NCBI GenBank assembly: GCA_050299335.1 | Contig: JBNKVT010000050.1 | Location: 1 to 51,378, forward strand | Length of the DNA: 51,378 nt | DNA from: JBNKVT01 sp050299335 | Lineage (GTDB): Bacteria; Pseudomonadota; Alphaproteobacteria; Rhodobacterales; Rhodobacteraceae | Direction: 5' to 3' | In this document: positions 23,748 to 32,526 of the stretch, one piece after another | Layout: each line of letters opens with the position of its first letter | Numbering within the stretch: the first letter of the stretch is position 1 | Notes under the pieces: generated by a model | Databases searched by the model: none | What the model was told of the DNA's origin: nothing | The model's input: only the letters and a program-made list of their open reading frames with translations | Made by a program: the position numbers and the translations under genes

Positions 23748-24941
23748 AAGCGCCACCAGCTCCACATGTGCCGACCAGCGGAACTGGTCCACCACCTGCA
23801 CCCAATCCAGCCGATATCCCGCCGCGACCAGAACAGCGGCATCTCGCGCAAATGTCACCGGATTGCACGATACCGACGCCACCACCGGCACCCCGGCCCT
23901 GGCAATCTCGGCCACCTGCGCCTCCGCCCCGGCCCTTGGCGGGTCGATCACCACCGCATCGAACCCCCGCAACTCCGCCGCCAGCAAAGGCCGCCGGAAC
24001 AGGTCCCGCCGCGCCGCCTCCACCCGCTTCAACCCGGTCCCGCCGCGCCAGGCCTTCTCCAAGGCGGCCACCAGCCCGGCTTCCCCCTCCACCGCCAGCA
24101 CCTCCGCCTGCCGCGCCAGCGCCAGCGCAAAGGTCCCGCATCCGGCAAAGAGATCAGCCACGCGACCCGCACCCCGGACGGCCTCCGAAACCGCCGCCAC
24201 CAGCGCCGCCTCGCCCTCCGCCGTCGCCTGCAGGAACGCCCCCGGCGGCGGCGAGACCGTCACGCCGCCAAAAGCCACCACCGGTGCCTCCCGCATCGCC
24301 ACCGGCTCGCCGTTCCAACACAGCCGCACCAGCCCATGCCCTTCGCAAATCTGTCCAAGTGCCGCCTGCATCGCCCCGTCCAGAGGTTTCCCTCCTTCGA
24401 CCGCCACCTCGACCCCATTCCCGAACAGCGTCGCCACCAGCCGCACCTCGGACGTTCGCGACGCGCCCATCCGCACCAGCTCTTCCAGGGCAGGCCGCAC
24501 CGCCATCAACTCCGGTCGCACCACCTCACAGGCCGTAATATCGACAATCTCTCCGCTCCGCCGCGCATGAAACCCGACGATCACCCCCTTCTTCGTCCGC
24601 CGCCCCGTAAATACCGCCCGCCGCCGCGACCGGGGCGGCGAAACCGCGATGGGCCGGAACGCCGCCTCCAACCCCCGCGCCGCCAATGCCTGCTTGACCA
24701 CGCCAACCTTCCACGCCGCCACGAACTCGTCCGACCCATGCTGCAAGGCACAGCCGCCGCAGCGCCCATAGGCCCCACAGGGTGGCGGCACCCGCTCGGG
24801 CGAGGCCGCCATCACGCGGTGGAGCGCGCCGTCCGCAAGCTCCACCCGCTCACCGGGCAGGGTCAGGGGTATCCTCACCTCGCCATCGGCACTCAACCCG
24901 TCTCCGAGATGCCCCAGTCTTTCAATGACATGTTCGCTCAT
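23712..24941 (-). CDS. TrmA/RlmD-family RNA m5U methyltransferase
   Basis: This 409-aa SAM-dependent (uracil-5)-methyltransferase of 23S rRNA or tRNA starts with a short basic/TRAM-like region. The iron-sulfur cysteines are C-x5-C-x2-C (CGAYGRCGGC, with one more Cys later). The SAM-binding site is VADLFAGCGTFALALA, the catalytic motif VIDPPRAGAEAQV, and the nucleophile Cys is in VVASVSCNPVTFARD. RlmC or RlmD cannot be told apart by eye. ATG 24939-24941 is chosen as the first Met giving the family N-terminus. Its sense strand is G-rich, opposite to the preceding pair, and its last codons lie in the repeat. Confidence 0.88.
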   Translation of the reverse strand: MSEHVIERLGHLGDGLSADGEVRIPLTLPGERVELADGALHRVMAASPERVPPPCGAYGRCGGCALQHGSDEFVAAWKVGVVKQALAARGLEAAFRPIAVSPPRSRRRAVFTGRRTKKGVIVGFHARRSGEIVDITACEVVRPELMAVRPALEELVRMGASRTSEVRLVATLFGNGVEVAVEGGKPLDGAMQAALGQICEGHGLVRLCWNGEPVAMREAPVVAFGGVTVSPPPGAFLQATAEGEAALVAAVSEAVRGAGRVADLFAGCGTFALALARQAEVLAVEGEAGLVAALEKAWRGGTGLKRVEAARRDLFRRPLLAAELRGFDAVVIDPPRAGAEAQVAEIARAGVPVVASVSCNPVTFARDAAVLVAAGYRLDWVQVVDQFRWSAHVELVALLSGGKRDLGEG

Positions 24942-25083
24942 GGCCCCCGTGATAGAACCATTCCCGCGCCAATGAAAAGCCCCGCCCAAAGACCCCGCCC
25001 TGCGAATTTATTGTTCCCAATTGGAAGCATTGTTCCGCTTTCGTAACGGGACTATCTCTCTATCAAGCAACAAGGACCACACA

Positions 25084-25590
25084 ATGACCCCGTTCCGCCC
25101 CGCTTCCGATCCAGTCTCACCGCAGACCCGCATCGGCCATGTCCATCTCAAGGTTTCAGATCTCGACCGCGCCATCGGCTTCTATTCCGGCGTCCTGGGC
25201 TTCTCGGTCATGCAGACCTACGGCACCGGCGCGGCATTCCTGGCCGCCGGCGACTACCATCACCATATCGGCCTCAACACATGGGAAAGCGCCGGGGGCA
25301 CACCACCGCCACTGGGCACGACCGGTCTCTACCATACCGCGTTCCTCTATCCGACCCGGGCCGATCTCGGACGCGCCCTGAAGCGGGTCAGGGAGGCCGG
25401 TATCCCCCTCGACGGCGCTGCCGATCACGGGGTGAGCGAGGCGCTCTATCTCCGCGACCCGGACCAGAACGGGGTCGAGCTCTACTGGGACAAACCCCGC
25501 GAAGCCTGGCCCATGACCGAAGACGGCCACCTCGCCATGGTCAATGCCCGGCTCGACCTCAAGGCGCTGCTTGCGGAGGCGGGGGCCTAG
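25084..25590 (+). CDS. VOC-superfamily (glyoxalase/extradiol dioxygenase-like) protein
   Basis: A 168-aa protein with two vicinal-oxygen-chelate modules. Candidate metal ligands are the His of RIGHVHLKVSDLDRAIGFY, the His of LYHTAFLYP and the Glu of DPDQNGVELYWDKP. The pattern resembles CatE-like catechol 2,3-dioxygenase relatives more than glyoxalase I. The substrate is unknown. ATG 25084 follows CAAGGA at a good distance; the frame is open upstream but with unsupported residues. It is convergent with the next VOC gene, 30 bases apart. Confidence 0.88.
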   Translation: MTPFRPASDPVSPQTRIGHVHLKVSDLDRAIGFYSGVLGFSVMQTYGTGAAFLAAGDYHHHIGLNTWESAGGTPPPLGTTGLYHTAFLYPTRADLGRALKRVREAGIPLDGAADHGVSEALYLRDPDQNGVELYWDKPREAWPMTEDGHLAMVNARLDLKALLAEAGA

Positions 25591-25620
25591 GCGAAGGGAC
25601 GCCGAGCGGTGCATCGCGAT

Positions 25621-25992
25621 TCAACTCCCCGGCGTCGGTTCCCAGAGTTCGATCGGATTGCCCTCGGGATCGTTCAGCCAGGCGAATTTTCCGTTCGGAT
25701 AGTCCTCCGGATCGCGCCGGACAGCGATCCCCGCTGCTTCAAGCTGGGCGATCATCGCCTCCAGATCGGCGACCCGGAAATTCAGCATGAACTGCTTCTC
25801 GCGGTTGCCGAAATAGTCCGTCACTTTCTCGAATGGCGCAAACACCGTCGATCCCGCCTCCTGCTGCCAGCTGGGCGTGTCGTAGTCGCCCGGCACCCGC
25901 AGGATCCCCAGATGCGTCTCGTACCATTCGGCCAGTGCCTTGGGATCCTCCGCCCGGAAGAAGAATCCGCCGAATCCGAGAACCTTCTGCAT
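25621..25992 (-). CDS. Small VOC/glyoxalase-like protein
   Basis: A 123-aa single-module VOC protein (VLGFGGFFFRAEDPKALAEWYETHLGI ... FAWLNDPEGNPIELWEP). The C-terminal DPEGNPIELWEP is the classic VOC motif with a metal-ligand Glu. It has no recognisable substrate and could be a bleomycin-resistance-type binding protein. It lies 3 bases downstream of the proline iminopeptidase gene on the same strand, so they form an operon. Confidence 0.88.
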   Translation of the reverse strand: MQKVLGFGGFFFRAEDPKALAEWYETHLGILRVPGDYDTPSWQQEAGSTVFAPFEKVTDYFGNREKQFMLNFRVADLEAMIAQLEAAGIAVRRDPEDYPNGKFAWLNDPEGNPIELWEPTPGS

Positions 25993-25995
25993 CCC

Positions 25996-26964
25996 CTACG
26001 TCCTCAGCCGGTCCATGATCGACACCAGTTCGGTGGTGATCCCCGGCTCTGACAACGCGTGCCCCGCATCCTCGACCATGCGCAACGTCGAGCCCTGCCA
26101 GGCCTCGTGCAGCGTCTGAGCGGTATGCGGCGGGCAGATCATGTCATAGCGGCCCTGGACGATATGGCCTGGGATCGCCTTGATCCGGCCCATCCGGTTG
26201 AGGATATGCCCGTCCTCCTCCAGGAACCCGTGATTGGTGAAATAATAGTTCTCCAGCCGCGCGAAGGTCCGCGCATAGGCCCCGGTCGGCCGACCCCGAC
26301 CGCGCCCGCCCTGCAGGACGGCCAGCGCACTTTCCCAACCGGCCCAGGCGGCACCGAACCGCGTCTCCTCGTCCCGGTCGCCCGAGAACAATCGCTTGTT
26401 ATAGGCCGCGATCAGGTCGCCACGTTCGTTTTCGGGGATCATACCGACGAATTTCCGCCATTCCTCGGGCCAGAACCCGCCAGCGCCGCCGCCATAAAAC
26501 CAGTCCAGTTCTGCCCGCGTCATCAGAAAAACTCCGCGCAGCACCAGCGCCTCGACGCTTTCTGGATAGGTCTGCGCATAGACGAGCGCCAGCGTTGCCC
26601 CCCAGGAGCCGCCGAAGACAATCCATTTGCGGATGCCGAGCGCGCGGCGAATGCGCTCGATATCCTCGACGAGGTCCCAGGTGGTGTTGCTGGTCACCGA
26701 GGCGTTGGGCAGCGACTTGCCACAGCCGCGCTGGTCGAACAGCACCGTCCGATAGTGATCGGGATCGAAAAACCGCCGCATCCCCGGTGAACAGCCGCCG
26801 CCGGGTCCGCCATGGAGCACCACGACCGGCTGGCCGTTCTTCTCCCCGCATTCCTCGAAATAGATGCGATGATCGCCCGGGACATCCATCACCTTCTGCC
26901 GGAACGGCTCGACCTGCGGATAGAGGCCGCGGCGGGTGGTATCCTGGCGGTGGCTTTCAGGCAT
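25996..26964 (-). CDS. pip: Proline iminopeptidase
   Basis: A 322-aa cytosolic alpha/beta hydrolase that removes N-terminal proline from peptides. The oxyanion-hole motif is LHGGPGGGCSPGMRRFFDP, the nucleophile S120 is in VFGGSWGATLAL, the acid is Asp in QGRYDMICPP, and the base is His in VEDAGHALSE. The length and the N-terminal LYPQVEPF match the family. The ATG at 26962-26964 begins it, and the small VOC gene follows after 3 bases. Confidence 0.95.
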   Translation of the reverse strand: MPESHRQDTTRRGLYPQVEPFRQKVMDVPGDHRIYFEECGEKNGQPVVVLHGGPGGGCSPGMRRFFDPDHYRTVLFDQRGCGKSLPNASVTSNTTWDLVEDIERIRRALGIRKWIVFGGSWGATLALVYAQTYPESVEALVLRGVFLMTRAELDWFYGGGAGGFWPEEWRKFVGMIPENERGDLIAAYNKRLFSGDRDEETRFGAAWAGWESALAVLQGGRGRGRPTGAYARTFARLENYYFTNHGFLEEDGHILNRMGRIKAIPGHIVQGRYDMICPPHTAQTLHEAWQGSTLRMVEDAGHALSEPGITTELVSIMDRLRT

Positions 26965-27133
26965 ATGTGCTGCTGGGCTTCATCGGTTTCACGATGCCTA
27001 GAATTGCAGTTTGCGCTGTCCGGCGCAAGATTTGAACGCGTCTGAGCAAAGCGCCGAGAAATTCAAATTGACGCAAAATGCCCCCCTCTGGAATGGATCG
27101 TTGCTCTGGCCTGGAAAGCCAAAGCCACGACAC

Positions 27134-28336
27134 TTACCCGCTCCTGCCCTTCATCCGCCGGAAAATGCGCCCGATTTCCCTCTCCAGCTTGGTCCGCGGC
27201 CTCGGAATACGAATCCCCGCCGCCCTGGCATTGGCAATTGCCCTCAGGCCGAATCCCCGGCGAGCCGACTGATCGGAGAGTTCCTGCATCAGCCACTTGT
27301 GATTGCGCCGGTACTGGCCGAGATCGAAGACCGCATCATAACGGTCAAGGTGCCCTGTCGTCTCGAGCGTTACCATTGTCTGAAGACATTTCCAGCACTG
27401 CCCGCAATTGAGGGCCTGACCTGCCGTGCGTTTCTCCATCGATGCGACACAGATATTGAGCCGCGTGTAAGTGTCGGGATTCTCCGCGATCATCGCGGTC
27501 TTTGCGAATCTCGGCACCCCGGCCCCGGCCGATTGCAGATGCAGACGCTCCGTAGACAAAAGCGGCAGCGAAACCGGCTCGAACGAACCTGTATAGTAAC
27601 CTGGCCCGCAATGCACCTCGTGGATCGCCACCGACGAGGAGGGCAGATAGGCGCTCAAGCCCCCCTGCAGGACCATCGCCGCCGCCACATTGCGCAATCC
27701 GACCGTCTTGACGAAACCTTTCGCGCCGGTAACTCCGGCAGCGTCGAAAACCTCCGTCATGTTGGCCGACACCCGGCAGAACCTGTAGCCCTTGTGCGCC
27801 GCATAGTCCCGCGCCTCCTGCGAAGCCTTCTCATAAGGTCCTTCGCTGGCAGGGTCCGAAGTCGGCCCGAACGCCCCGACATGAAAGATCGCCAGCGTGT
27901 TCAGGCGCAGTTGCTCGGGCACGTCGGGGCCGTCATAGAGCATTGTCGTGCAGAAACTGTCGACCCCGCCCGAAAACCCTGTCGCCACCCCGCGCCTGGC
28001 GCGCGGCGCGTGCTGCCCGGCGCTCATCCCCGCCTCGATCCTGACCGGCTGCAGCGTCGGCTCGTAGCTGCGAAAGAGCGCCATCAGGTCGTTCCGGAGA
28101 TTGTACAGCAAGCGCGGCGACAGGTCGGCCTCGACAACCATATCCTGTCCCAGCTTCATCGCCTGGTAATACAGCGCCACCGCCGCCCAGTTCGGCTCGC
28201 CGATCTCGATCATGTCCGCCTGGGCCTTGTCGGTGCGGAACACCAGCCGCTCTGGAAAGCCTTCGCCTCGGATAGCACAGGACGCCGCAACTTCGTCTCC
28301 GGCCTCTTCGACGCGGAAATCGGACAGGACAATCAT
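27134..28336 (-). CDS. PP-loop ATP-pyrophosphatase-like protein, unknown substrate
   Basis: This 400-aa protein has the PP-loop signature GVATGFSGGVDSFCTT near residue 125 and a C-terminal C-x2-C-x2-C set (NCGQCWKCLQT), much like the zinc site of QueC-type enzymes. Such proteins adenylate a carbonyl or carboxylate and replace it with N or S. It is not QueC by overall sequence, and the rest (PSSSVAIHEVHCGPGYYTG) is unfamiliar. ATG 28334-28336 with GAGAAGG upstream is preferred over a TTG 10 codons earlier. It is divergent from a polysaccharide pyruvyl transferase, so sugar amidation or thiolation of a surface glycan is a reasonable guess. Confidence 0.75.
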   Translation of the reverse strand: MIVLSDFRVEEAGDEVAASCAIRGEGFPERLVFRTDKAQADMIEIGEPNWAAVALYYQAMKLGQDMVVEADLSPRLLYNLRNDLMALFRSYEPTLQPVRIEAGMSAGQHAPRARRGVATGFSGGVDSFCTTMLYDGPDVPEQLRLNTLAIFHVGAFGPTSDPASEGPYEKASQEARDYAAHKGYRFCRVSANMTEVFDAAGVTGAKGFVKTVGLRNVAAAMVLQGGLSAYLPSSSVAIHEVHCGPGYYTGSFEPVSLPLLSTERLHLQSAGAGVPRFAKTAMIAENPDTYTRLNICVASMEKRTAGQALNCGQCWKCLQTMVTLETTGHLDRYDAVFDLGQYRRNHKWLMQELSDQSARRGFGLRAIANARAAGIRIPRPRTKLEREIGRIFRRMKGRSG

Positions 28337-28536
28337 TCCGGACCTTCTCGCCTTATAGTAGAGCAATCCATCGCGATTTCCCTATAATGTTGCCCCGGGC
28401 AAGTAAGCCCTAGCGTGTATTACTTAGGATTGGCAACCTCGAGTGGCGATTATCACTGTGGATCACTAAAGAAAATTGTCCATTTCACCTGCAAATTCCA
28501 CTTTGATACTGGAATACCGGGGGTTTTGCCTCAATA
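28337..28536. promoter_or_regulatory. AT-richer divergent promoter region
   Basis: About 200 bases separate the PP-loop gene from the pyruvyl transferase gene. The stretch is clearly AT-richer than the flanks. On the plus strand, CCTATAATGTTGCC near 28381-28394 contains a TATAAT. Small inverted repeats (GGGC...GCCC near 28397) are present. Both genes must be driven from here, but paired -35/-10 boxes are not certain. Confidence 0.45.
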
Positions 28537-29484
28537 GTGAATTTGGTGCAAATTGGCCAGCTCCGCGCGTATCGAAGCCGGCCTGGGACGAAAAAGTTGA
28601 AGACGAGCAACGATTTTTGCAGACCGCCGCGCGTAACGCGGCTGGTGCAGGATCTGGGTTTGGGGAACGACCGGAATCTCTTCTGGTCCTTCTACGAGCC
28701 CAGAAACTTCGGTGACTGGATCGGTCCCTATCTCTTCGAACACATGACCGGTCTGGTTCCGGTACACGCCCGGACCAGGGTGTCCCGCTTCAGCCGGACG
28801 CTGTTCTCCGTCGGCTCGATCCTGCGTCATTTGGATCGGCCCGGACGTGCCGATGTCTGGGGCAGCGGCATCATCAGTGCCGACGATCAGTTCGAGCGCC
28901 CGCGTGCTGTTCATGCGGTACGGGGCCCGTTCACGCGCGACCATCTGCACAGACTTGGATATCCAACCTCGGACGTCTTCGGCGATCCGGCGATCCTGCT
29001 GCCGCTCTGCTTCAGCCCCGGCACCGCGCTCCGCCACCGCGTCGGCATCGTCCCGCATTTCCAGGACCTGGCCGCCATTCAGAACGTCTATTCCGGCCAT
29101 CCGGATATCCTGGTCATCGACCCGACCCGCGATGTCGAAACCGTGGTCAGCGATATCCTGAGCTGCGGATCGCTCCTGTCCTCCTCGCTGCATGGCCTGG
29201 TCGTTGCCCACACCTACGGCCTGCCTTGCGCCTGGGTCGATGCCTGGTCCTGCCTCCAGGGCGACGGCGTCAAGTATCGGGACTATTTTGCCGCTTCCGG
29301 CATCACGGGCCTGAACCCGATCCGGCTCGAAGCCGACCTCACGGCGGCTCAGCTCGAGACGATATCCCACTCAGCACCCCTTCCCGACCTCGCCGCCCTG
29401 CGCCTGCCGCTCCTGGCCGCCTTTCCGCGCCCGATGGCCGGATCGCGACAGATACAAGGGCTCCCGGAACTGGCCCGGGCCTGA
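28537..29484 (+). CDS. Polysaccharide pyruvyl transferase family protein
   Basis: A protein of up to 315 aa with the family pattern NLFWSFYEPRNFGDWIGPYLF (fold start), VWGSGI, AVRGPFTRDHLHRLG, VFGDPAILLP and the C-terminal signature SSSLHGLVVAHTYGLPCAWV. These enzymes add pyruvate ketals from PEP to sugars of exopolysaccharides. The start is uncertain: GTG 28537 is the longest frame, but the first 45 or so residues are not family-like. Internal starts such as ATG 28744 would cut the domain, so a TTG or GTG just before NLFWSF is possible. It is followed after 54 bases by ubiG. Confidence 0.8.
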   Translation: MNLVQIGQLRAYRSRPGTKKLKTSNDFCRPPRVTRLVQDLGLGNDRNLFWSFYEPRNFGDWIGPYLFEHMTGLVPVHARTRVSRFSRTLFSVGSILRHLDRPGRADVWGSGIISADDQFERPRAVHAVRGPFTRDHLHRLGYPTSDVFGDPAILLPLCFSPGTALRHRVGIVPHFQDLAAIQNVYSGHPDILVIDPTRDVETVVSDILSCGSLLSSSLHGLVVAHTYGLPCAWVDAWSCLQGDGVKYRDYFAASGITGLNPIRLEADLTAAQLETISHSAPLPDLAALRLPLLAAFPRPMAGSRQIQGLPELARA

Positions 29485-29538
29485 CCCCGACGCCCGGGTG
29501 GTTGCGCTCCGGTCGCCTACGGGTGCAATCTCTCGGCC

Positions 29539-30288
29539 ATGACCGCACCCGAATCCCACTCTGTCGAAGCCACCGAGATCGCCAAGTTCGAGGCCATGGC
29601 CGCCGAATGGTGGGACCCCGAGGGCAAGTTCAAGCCCTTGCACATGCTCAACCCCTGCCGTCTGGACTATATCATCGCCCAGATCGCCGCCGAGTTCGAC
29701 CGCGCCCCGGCCACCGACCGGCCCTTTGCAGGGCTCCGCCTTCTCGATATCGGCTGCGGCGGCGGGCTCCTGTGCGAGCCGATGTCACGGCTCGGGGCCA
29801 GCGTGACCGGCGCGGATGCCGCCGAAGGCAATATCCCCATCGCCCGGCTTCATGCCGAACAGATGGGCGTCGAGGTCGACTACCGCCACACCACCGCCGA
29901 GGCCCTCGCCGCCGATGGCGAGCGTTTCGACGTGGTGCTGAACTTGGAAGTCGTCGAACATGTCGCCGACCCACAGGCCTTCCTGACCACCTGTGCCACA
30001 CTCCTGAACCCCGGCGGGCTGATGATCTGCTCGACCCTCAACCGCAATCCCAAGAGCTATCTCGCCGCCATCATCGGGGCCGAGCATGTCATGCGCTGGT
30101 TGCCGAAGGGCACCCATGACTGGCGGAAATTCATCACCCCCGACGAGCTTTTCGCCATGCTCGCCGAGGCGGGTCTCACCCCGGTCGACCGCCAGGGTTT
30201 CGTCTTCAACCCGCTTGCCTGGAGCTGGACGCTCTCCGACCGCGATCTGTCGGTGAACTACGTCACCGCCAGCACCAGATCCGCCTGA
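29539..30288 (+). CDS. ubiG: Ubiquinone biosynthesis O-methyltransferase
   Basis: A 249-aa SAM-dependent methyltransferase that carries out both O-methylations in ubiquinone synthesis. The family N-terminus VEATEIAKFEAMAAEWWDPEGKFKPLHMLNPCRLDYI is plain, with the SAM loop LLDIGCGGGLLCEPMSRLGA and the motif NLEVVEHVADPQAFL. The C-terminal THDWRKFITPDEL segment is also typical. Ubiquinone is the electron acceptor of the sdh complex in this window, but the gene is not linked to it in an operon. Confidence 0.96.
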   Translation: MTAPESHSVEATEIAKFEAMAAEWWDPEGKFKPLHMLNPCRLDYIIAQIAAEFDRAPATDRPFAGLRLLDIGCGGGLLCEPMSRLGASVTGADAAEGNIPIARLHAEQMGVEVDYRHTTAEALAADGERFDVVLNLEVVEHVADPQAFLTTCATLLNPGGLMICSTLNRNPKSYLAAIIGAEHVMRWLPKGTHDWRKFITPDELFAMLAEAGLTPVDRQGFVFNPLAWSWTLSDRDLSVNYVTASTRSA

Positions 30289-30386
30289 CGGGCCACTTTC
30301 CGACGTCCCGCCTGAGTCTTTTCGGCATCGCCCCGCCGCAGAAATTTCCGATTTGGTAATTTCTATACATTTTTATGACACTTTTC

Positions 30387-30403
30387 TGCGACAGCTTGTC
30401 GCA
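30387..30403 (+). promoter_or_regulatory. Inverted repeat touching the Shine-Dalgarno of the small secreted protein
   Basis: TGCGACA-GCT-TGTCGCA (perfect 7-bp arms, 3-nt loop) ends at 30403, the first base of AAGGAGG (30403-30409), which serves the ATG at 30421. In RNA it would form a hairpin just next to the ribosome site; in DNA it could be an operator. An AT-rich stretch (TTGGTAATTTCTATACATTT) lies upstream and may hold the promoter. Confidence 0.55.
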
Positions 30404-30420
30404 AGGAGGTTGTCAATCCC

Positions 30421-30765
30421 ATGCTAAAACAATCCCTTCTAACAGCTGCATTCCTGACCGCCACCGCCTTGCAGGGCGCAGCCCAGGAACGGCTTCTCGA
30501 ACGTCCCCAGGTCGATCTTTGCGGCTGGTACGCCGCCCTCGCCTTCAACCAACCCCGGGATCATTATTCCAACGACCTGACACGCATGTGTCTGGAAGGA
30601 CAAAAACAGGCCGAGCTGCGCGAGCTGCGCCGTATCGCCATCGAGATGCAGATGCAGCGCTTCCGCGACGCCCGCGACCGGCGTGGTTTCGGCAATGACG
30701 TCACCCTGTCGCGCACCGGCATCTACCTGATCGCCCACCGTCTGGGTATCTTCTCGGCCGGCTGA
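30421..30765 (+). CDS. Small secreted protein, unknown function
   Basis: A 114-aa protein with a signal peptide (MLKQSLLTAAFLTATALQGAAQ). The mature part of about 92 residues has two cysteines (VDLCGWYAAL and TRMCLEGQ) and a basic, helical region rich in Arg and Gln (ELRRIAIEMQMQRFRDARDRRGF). No domain is recognised. A near-consensus AAGGAGG precedes the ATG, with an inverted repeat next to it, so it may be well expressed and regulated. It stands alone between ubiG and manC. Confidence 0.72.
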   Translation: MLKQSLLTAAFLTATALQGAAQERLLERPQVDLCGWYAALAFNQPRDHYSNDLTRMCLEGQKQAELRELRRIAIEMQMQRFRDARDRRGFGNDVTLSRTGIYLIAHRLGIFSAG

Positions 30766-31064
30766 GACCGAAAGGAATGCCGGAGGACCGACCGGTCGGC
30801 TGCGCCCTCGGATGGCGATATGGATATGATTTATTATCATATAGTTAGACCGCGTTTCACCGTGAACACCTACCCGGATCCCCGGCGGCAACCACTCCGC
30901 CAATCTTCCTGTCTCTGAACACCGCGTTACCGGCGCGTTCCGCAGCGGCGTTCCCGCCGGAGCCCCGGAACCTTTCCGCGCCTCCCCATTGTCAGGACAA
31001 TTCCCCCTTTAAGCCCCTTTGCGGGGCCACTAGCATGACCGGGGAACAAACATCGGGAGTTTCC
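30766..31064. other. Intergenic region before manC
   Basis: About 300 bases without a gene. It includes an AT-rich run (GATATGATTTATTATCATATAG near 30815-30840) that contains a short inverted repeat, and a perfect inverted repeat ATTGTC-AG-GACAAT at 30988-31001, about 65 bases before the manC start. The latter could be an operator or part of the manC promoter (it contains TTGTCA). No RNA gene was recognised. Confidence 0.45.
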
Positions 31065-32495
31065 ATGCATCTCAACGACATCTGCCCGGTCATCCTCTGC
31101 GGCGGGTCCGGTAAGCGCCTCTGGCCCCTGTCCCGCAAATCCCACCCCAAGCAGTTCTCCCGCCTCCTCGGAGACCGTTCCCTGCTCCAGGAAACCGCCC
31201 AGCGCCTGTCCGCCATCGGCTGCGGCCCGCCGGTCATGCTGACCGGCGTCGACTACCGGTTCATCGTCGGCGAGCAGATGAGCGAGATCGGGGCCGAACC
31301 CCGCGCCATCGTCATCGAACCGGTCGGACGCAACACCGCCCCTGCGGTGGCCGCCGCGGCCCTGATTCTTGCCAGGGACAATCCCGAGGCGCTGATGCTG
31401 GTAGCCCATTCCGACAGCGCCATCCGGAATCCCGCCGCCTTCGAACAGGCCGTCAGGGAAGCGGCCATTGCCGCCGCGAAGGGAAATTTCGTGGTGTTCG
31501 GCATCACCCCGGACCGCCCCGAGACCGGATATGGCTATATCGAGCTTGAAACGCCGCCCGCCGACGACACCGCCCGCGATTTCCTGCGCTTCGTCGAAAA
31601 ACCCGACGCCGCCACCGCCGAGGACATGCTCGCCTCGGGCCGCTACCTGTGGAATTCGGGCATGTTCCTGTTCCCGGTCGGCAAGCTGATTGCCGCTTTC
31701 GAGGCCCATGAGCCCGAGCTTCTCGCCACCATTCGCAAGTCGGTCGACGCGGGCAAGGAGGATCTCGACTTCTTCCGCCTGGCCGACAGCTACGAGAAGT
31801 GCAAGGACATCTCCATCGATCACGCGATCATGGAGCGCGAGGCGGGCATGGTCGTTCCGGCCGATCTCGGCTGGAACGATCTCGGGTCGTGGCAATCCGT
31901 CTGGCAGGAAAGTGCTCCGGACGAGAACGGTGTCGTGACCACCGGGCTCGCCGATGCCATAGACTGCGAGAACACGCTCCTCAGGACCCAAGGCCGCGAC
32001 ATCCGTCTCGTCGGGCTCGGCCTAAAGAATATTGTCGCCATCGCCACCCGCGACGCGGTGCTCGTCGCCGACATGAACGAGGCCCAGGACGTCAAGAAGG
32101 CCGTCGAACTGCTCAAATCCAAGGGTGCGCCCCAGGCCGAAAGCTTCGCCCGGCATCATCGCCCCTGGGGCTGGTACGAGACTCTCGACCTCGGTGACCG
32201 CTTCCAGGTCAAGGAGATCATGGTCAAGCCGGGCGGGGTGCTGTCGCTGCAAAGTCACCACCACCGCTCTGAACACTGGGTCGTGGTGCGGGGCACGGCC
32301 AAGGTGACGCTGGACAGCGAAGAGCGGCTCTTGTCCGAGAACCAGTCGGTCTATATCCCTCTCGGAGCCGTCCACCGGATGGAGAACCCCGGCAAGGTCG
32401 GCATGCACCTGATCGAGGTGCAGACCGGGTCCTATCTGGGTGAGGACGACATCATCCGCTATGAGGATGTCTACGCCCGCGAAAGCGACGATTGA
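31065..32495 (+). CDS. manC: Mannose-1-phosphate guanylyltransferase / mannose-6-phosphate isomerase
   Basis: A 476-aa cytosolic bifunctional enzyme making GDP-mannose. The N-terminal nucleotidyltransferase shows PVILCGGSGKRLWPLSRKSHPKQF and FLRFVEKPD. The C-terminal type II mannose-6-phosphate isomerase cupin (from about residue 365) shows PWGWYETLD, QVKEIMVKPGGVLSLQSHHHRSEHW and IPLGAVHRMENPG. ATG 31065 after CGGGAG fits the family start; a frame extension to 31035 does not. It supplies GDP-mannose for surface glycans, though no GDP-mannose-using gene is next to it. Confidence 0.95.
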   Translation: MHLNDICPVILCGGSGKRLWPLSRKSHPKQFSRLLGDRSLLQETAQRLSAIGCGPPVMLTGVDYRFIVGEQMSEIGAEPRAIVIEPVGRNTAPAVAAAALILARDNPEALMLVAHSDSAIRNPAAFEQAVREAAIAAAKGNFVVFGITPDRPETGYGYIELETPPADDTARDFLRFVEKPDAATAEDMLASGRYLWNSGMFLFPVGKLIAAFEAHEPELLATIRKSVDAGKEDLDFFRLADSYEKCKDISIDHAIMEREAGMVVPADLGWNDLGSWQSVWQESAPDENGVVTTGLADAIDCENTLLRTQGRDIRLVGLGLKNIVAIATRDAVLVADMNEAQDVKKAVELLKSKGAPQAESFARHHRPWGWYETLDLGDRFQVKEIMVKPGGVLSLQSHHHRSEHWVVVRGTAKVTLDSEERLLSENQSVYIPLGAVHRMENPGKVGMHLIEVQTGSYLGEDDIIRYEDVYARESDD

Positions 32496-32526
32496 GATAT
32501 CGGCACCCTGCCGGGACCCCGCGTAG

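Noticed and set aside
23417..24538. A 373-codon Pro/Ser-rich plus-strand frame
   Set aside because: It is a frame shifted from the DUF4166 gene and then the antisense of the RNA methyltransferase. The Pro/Arg/Ser richness reflects C-rich DNA.
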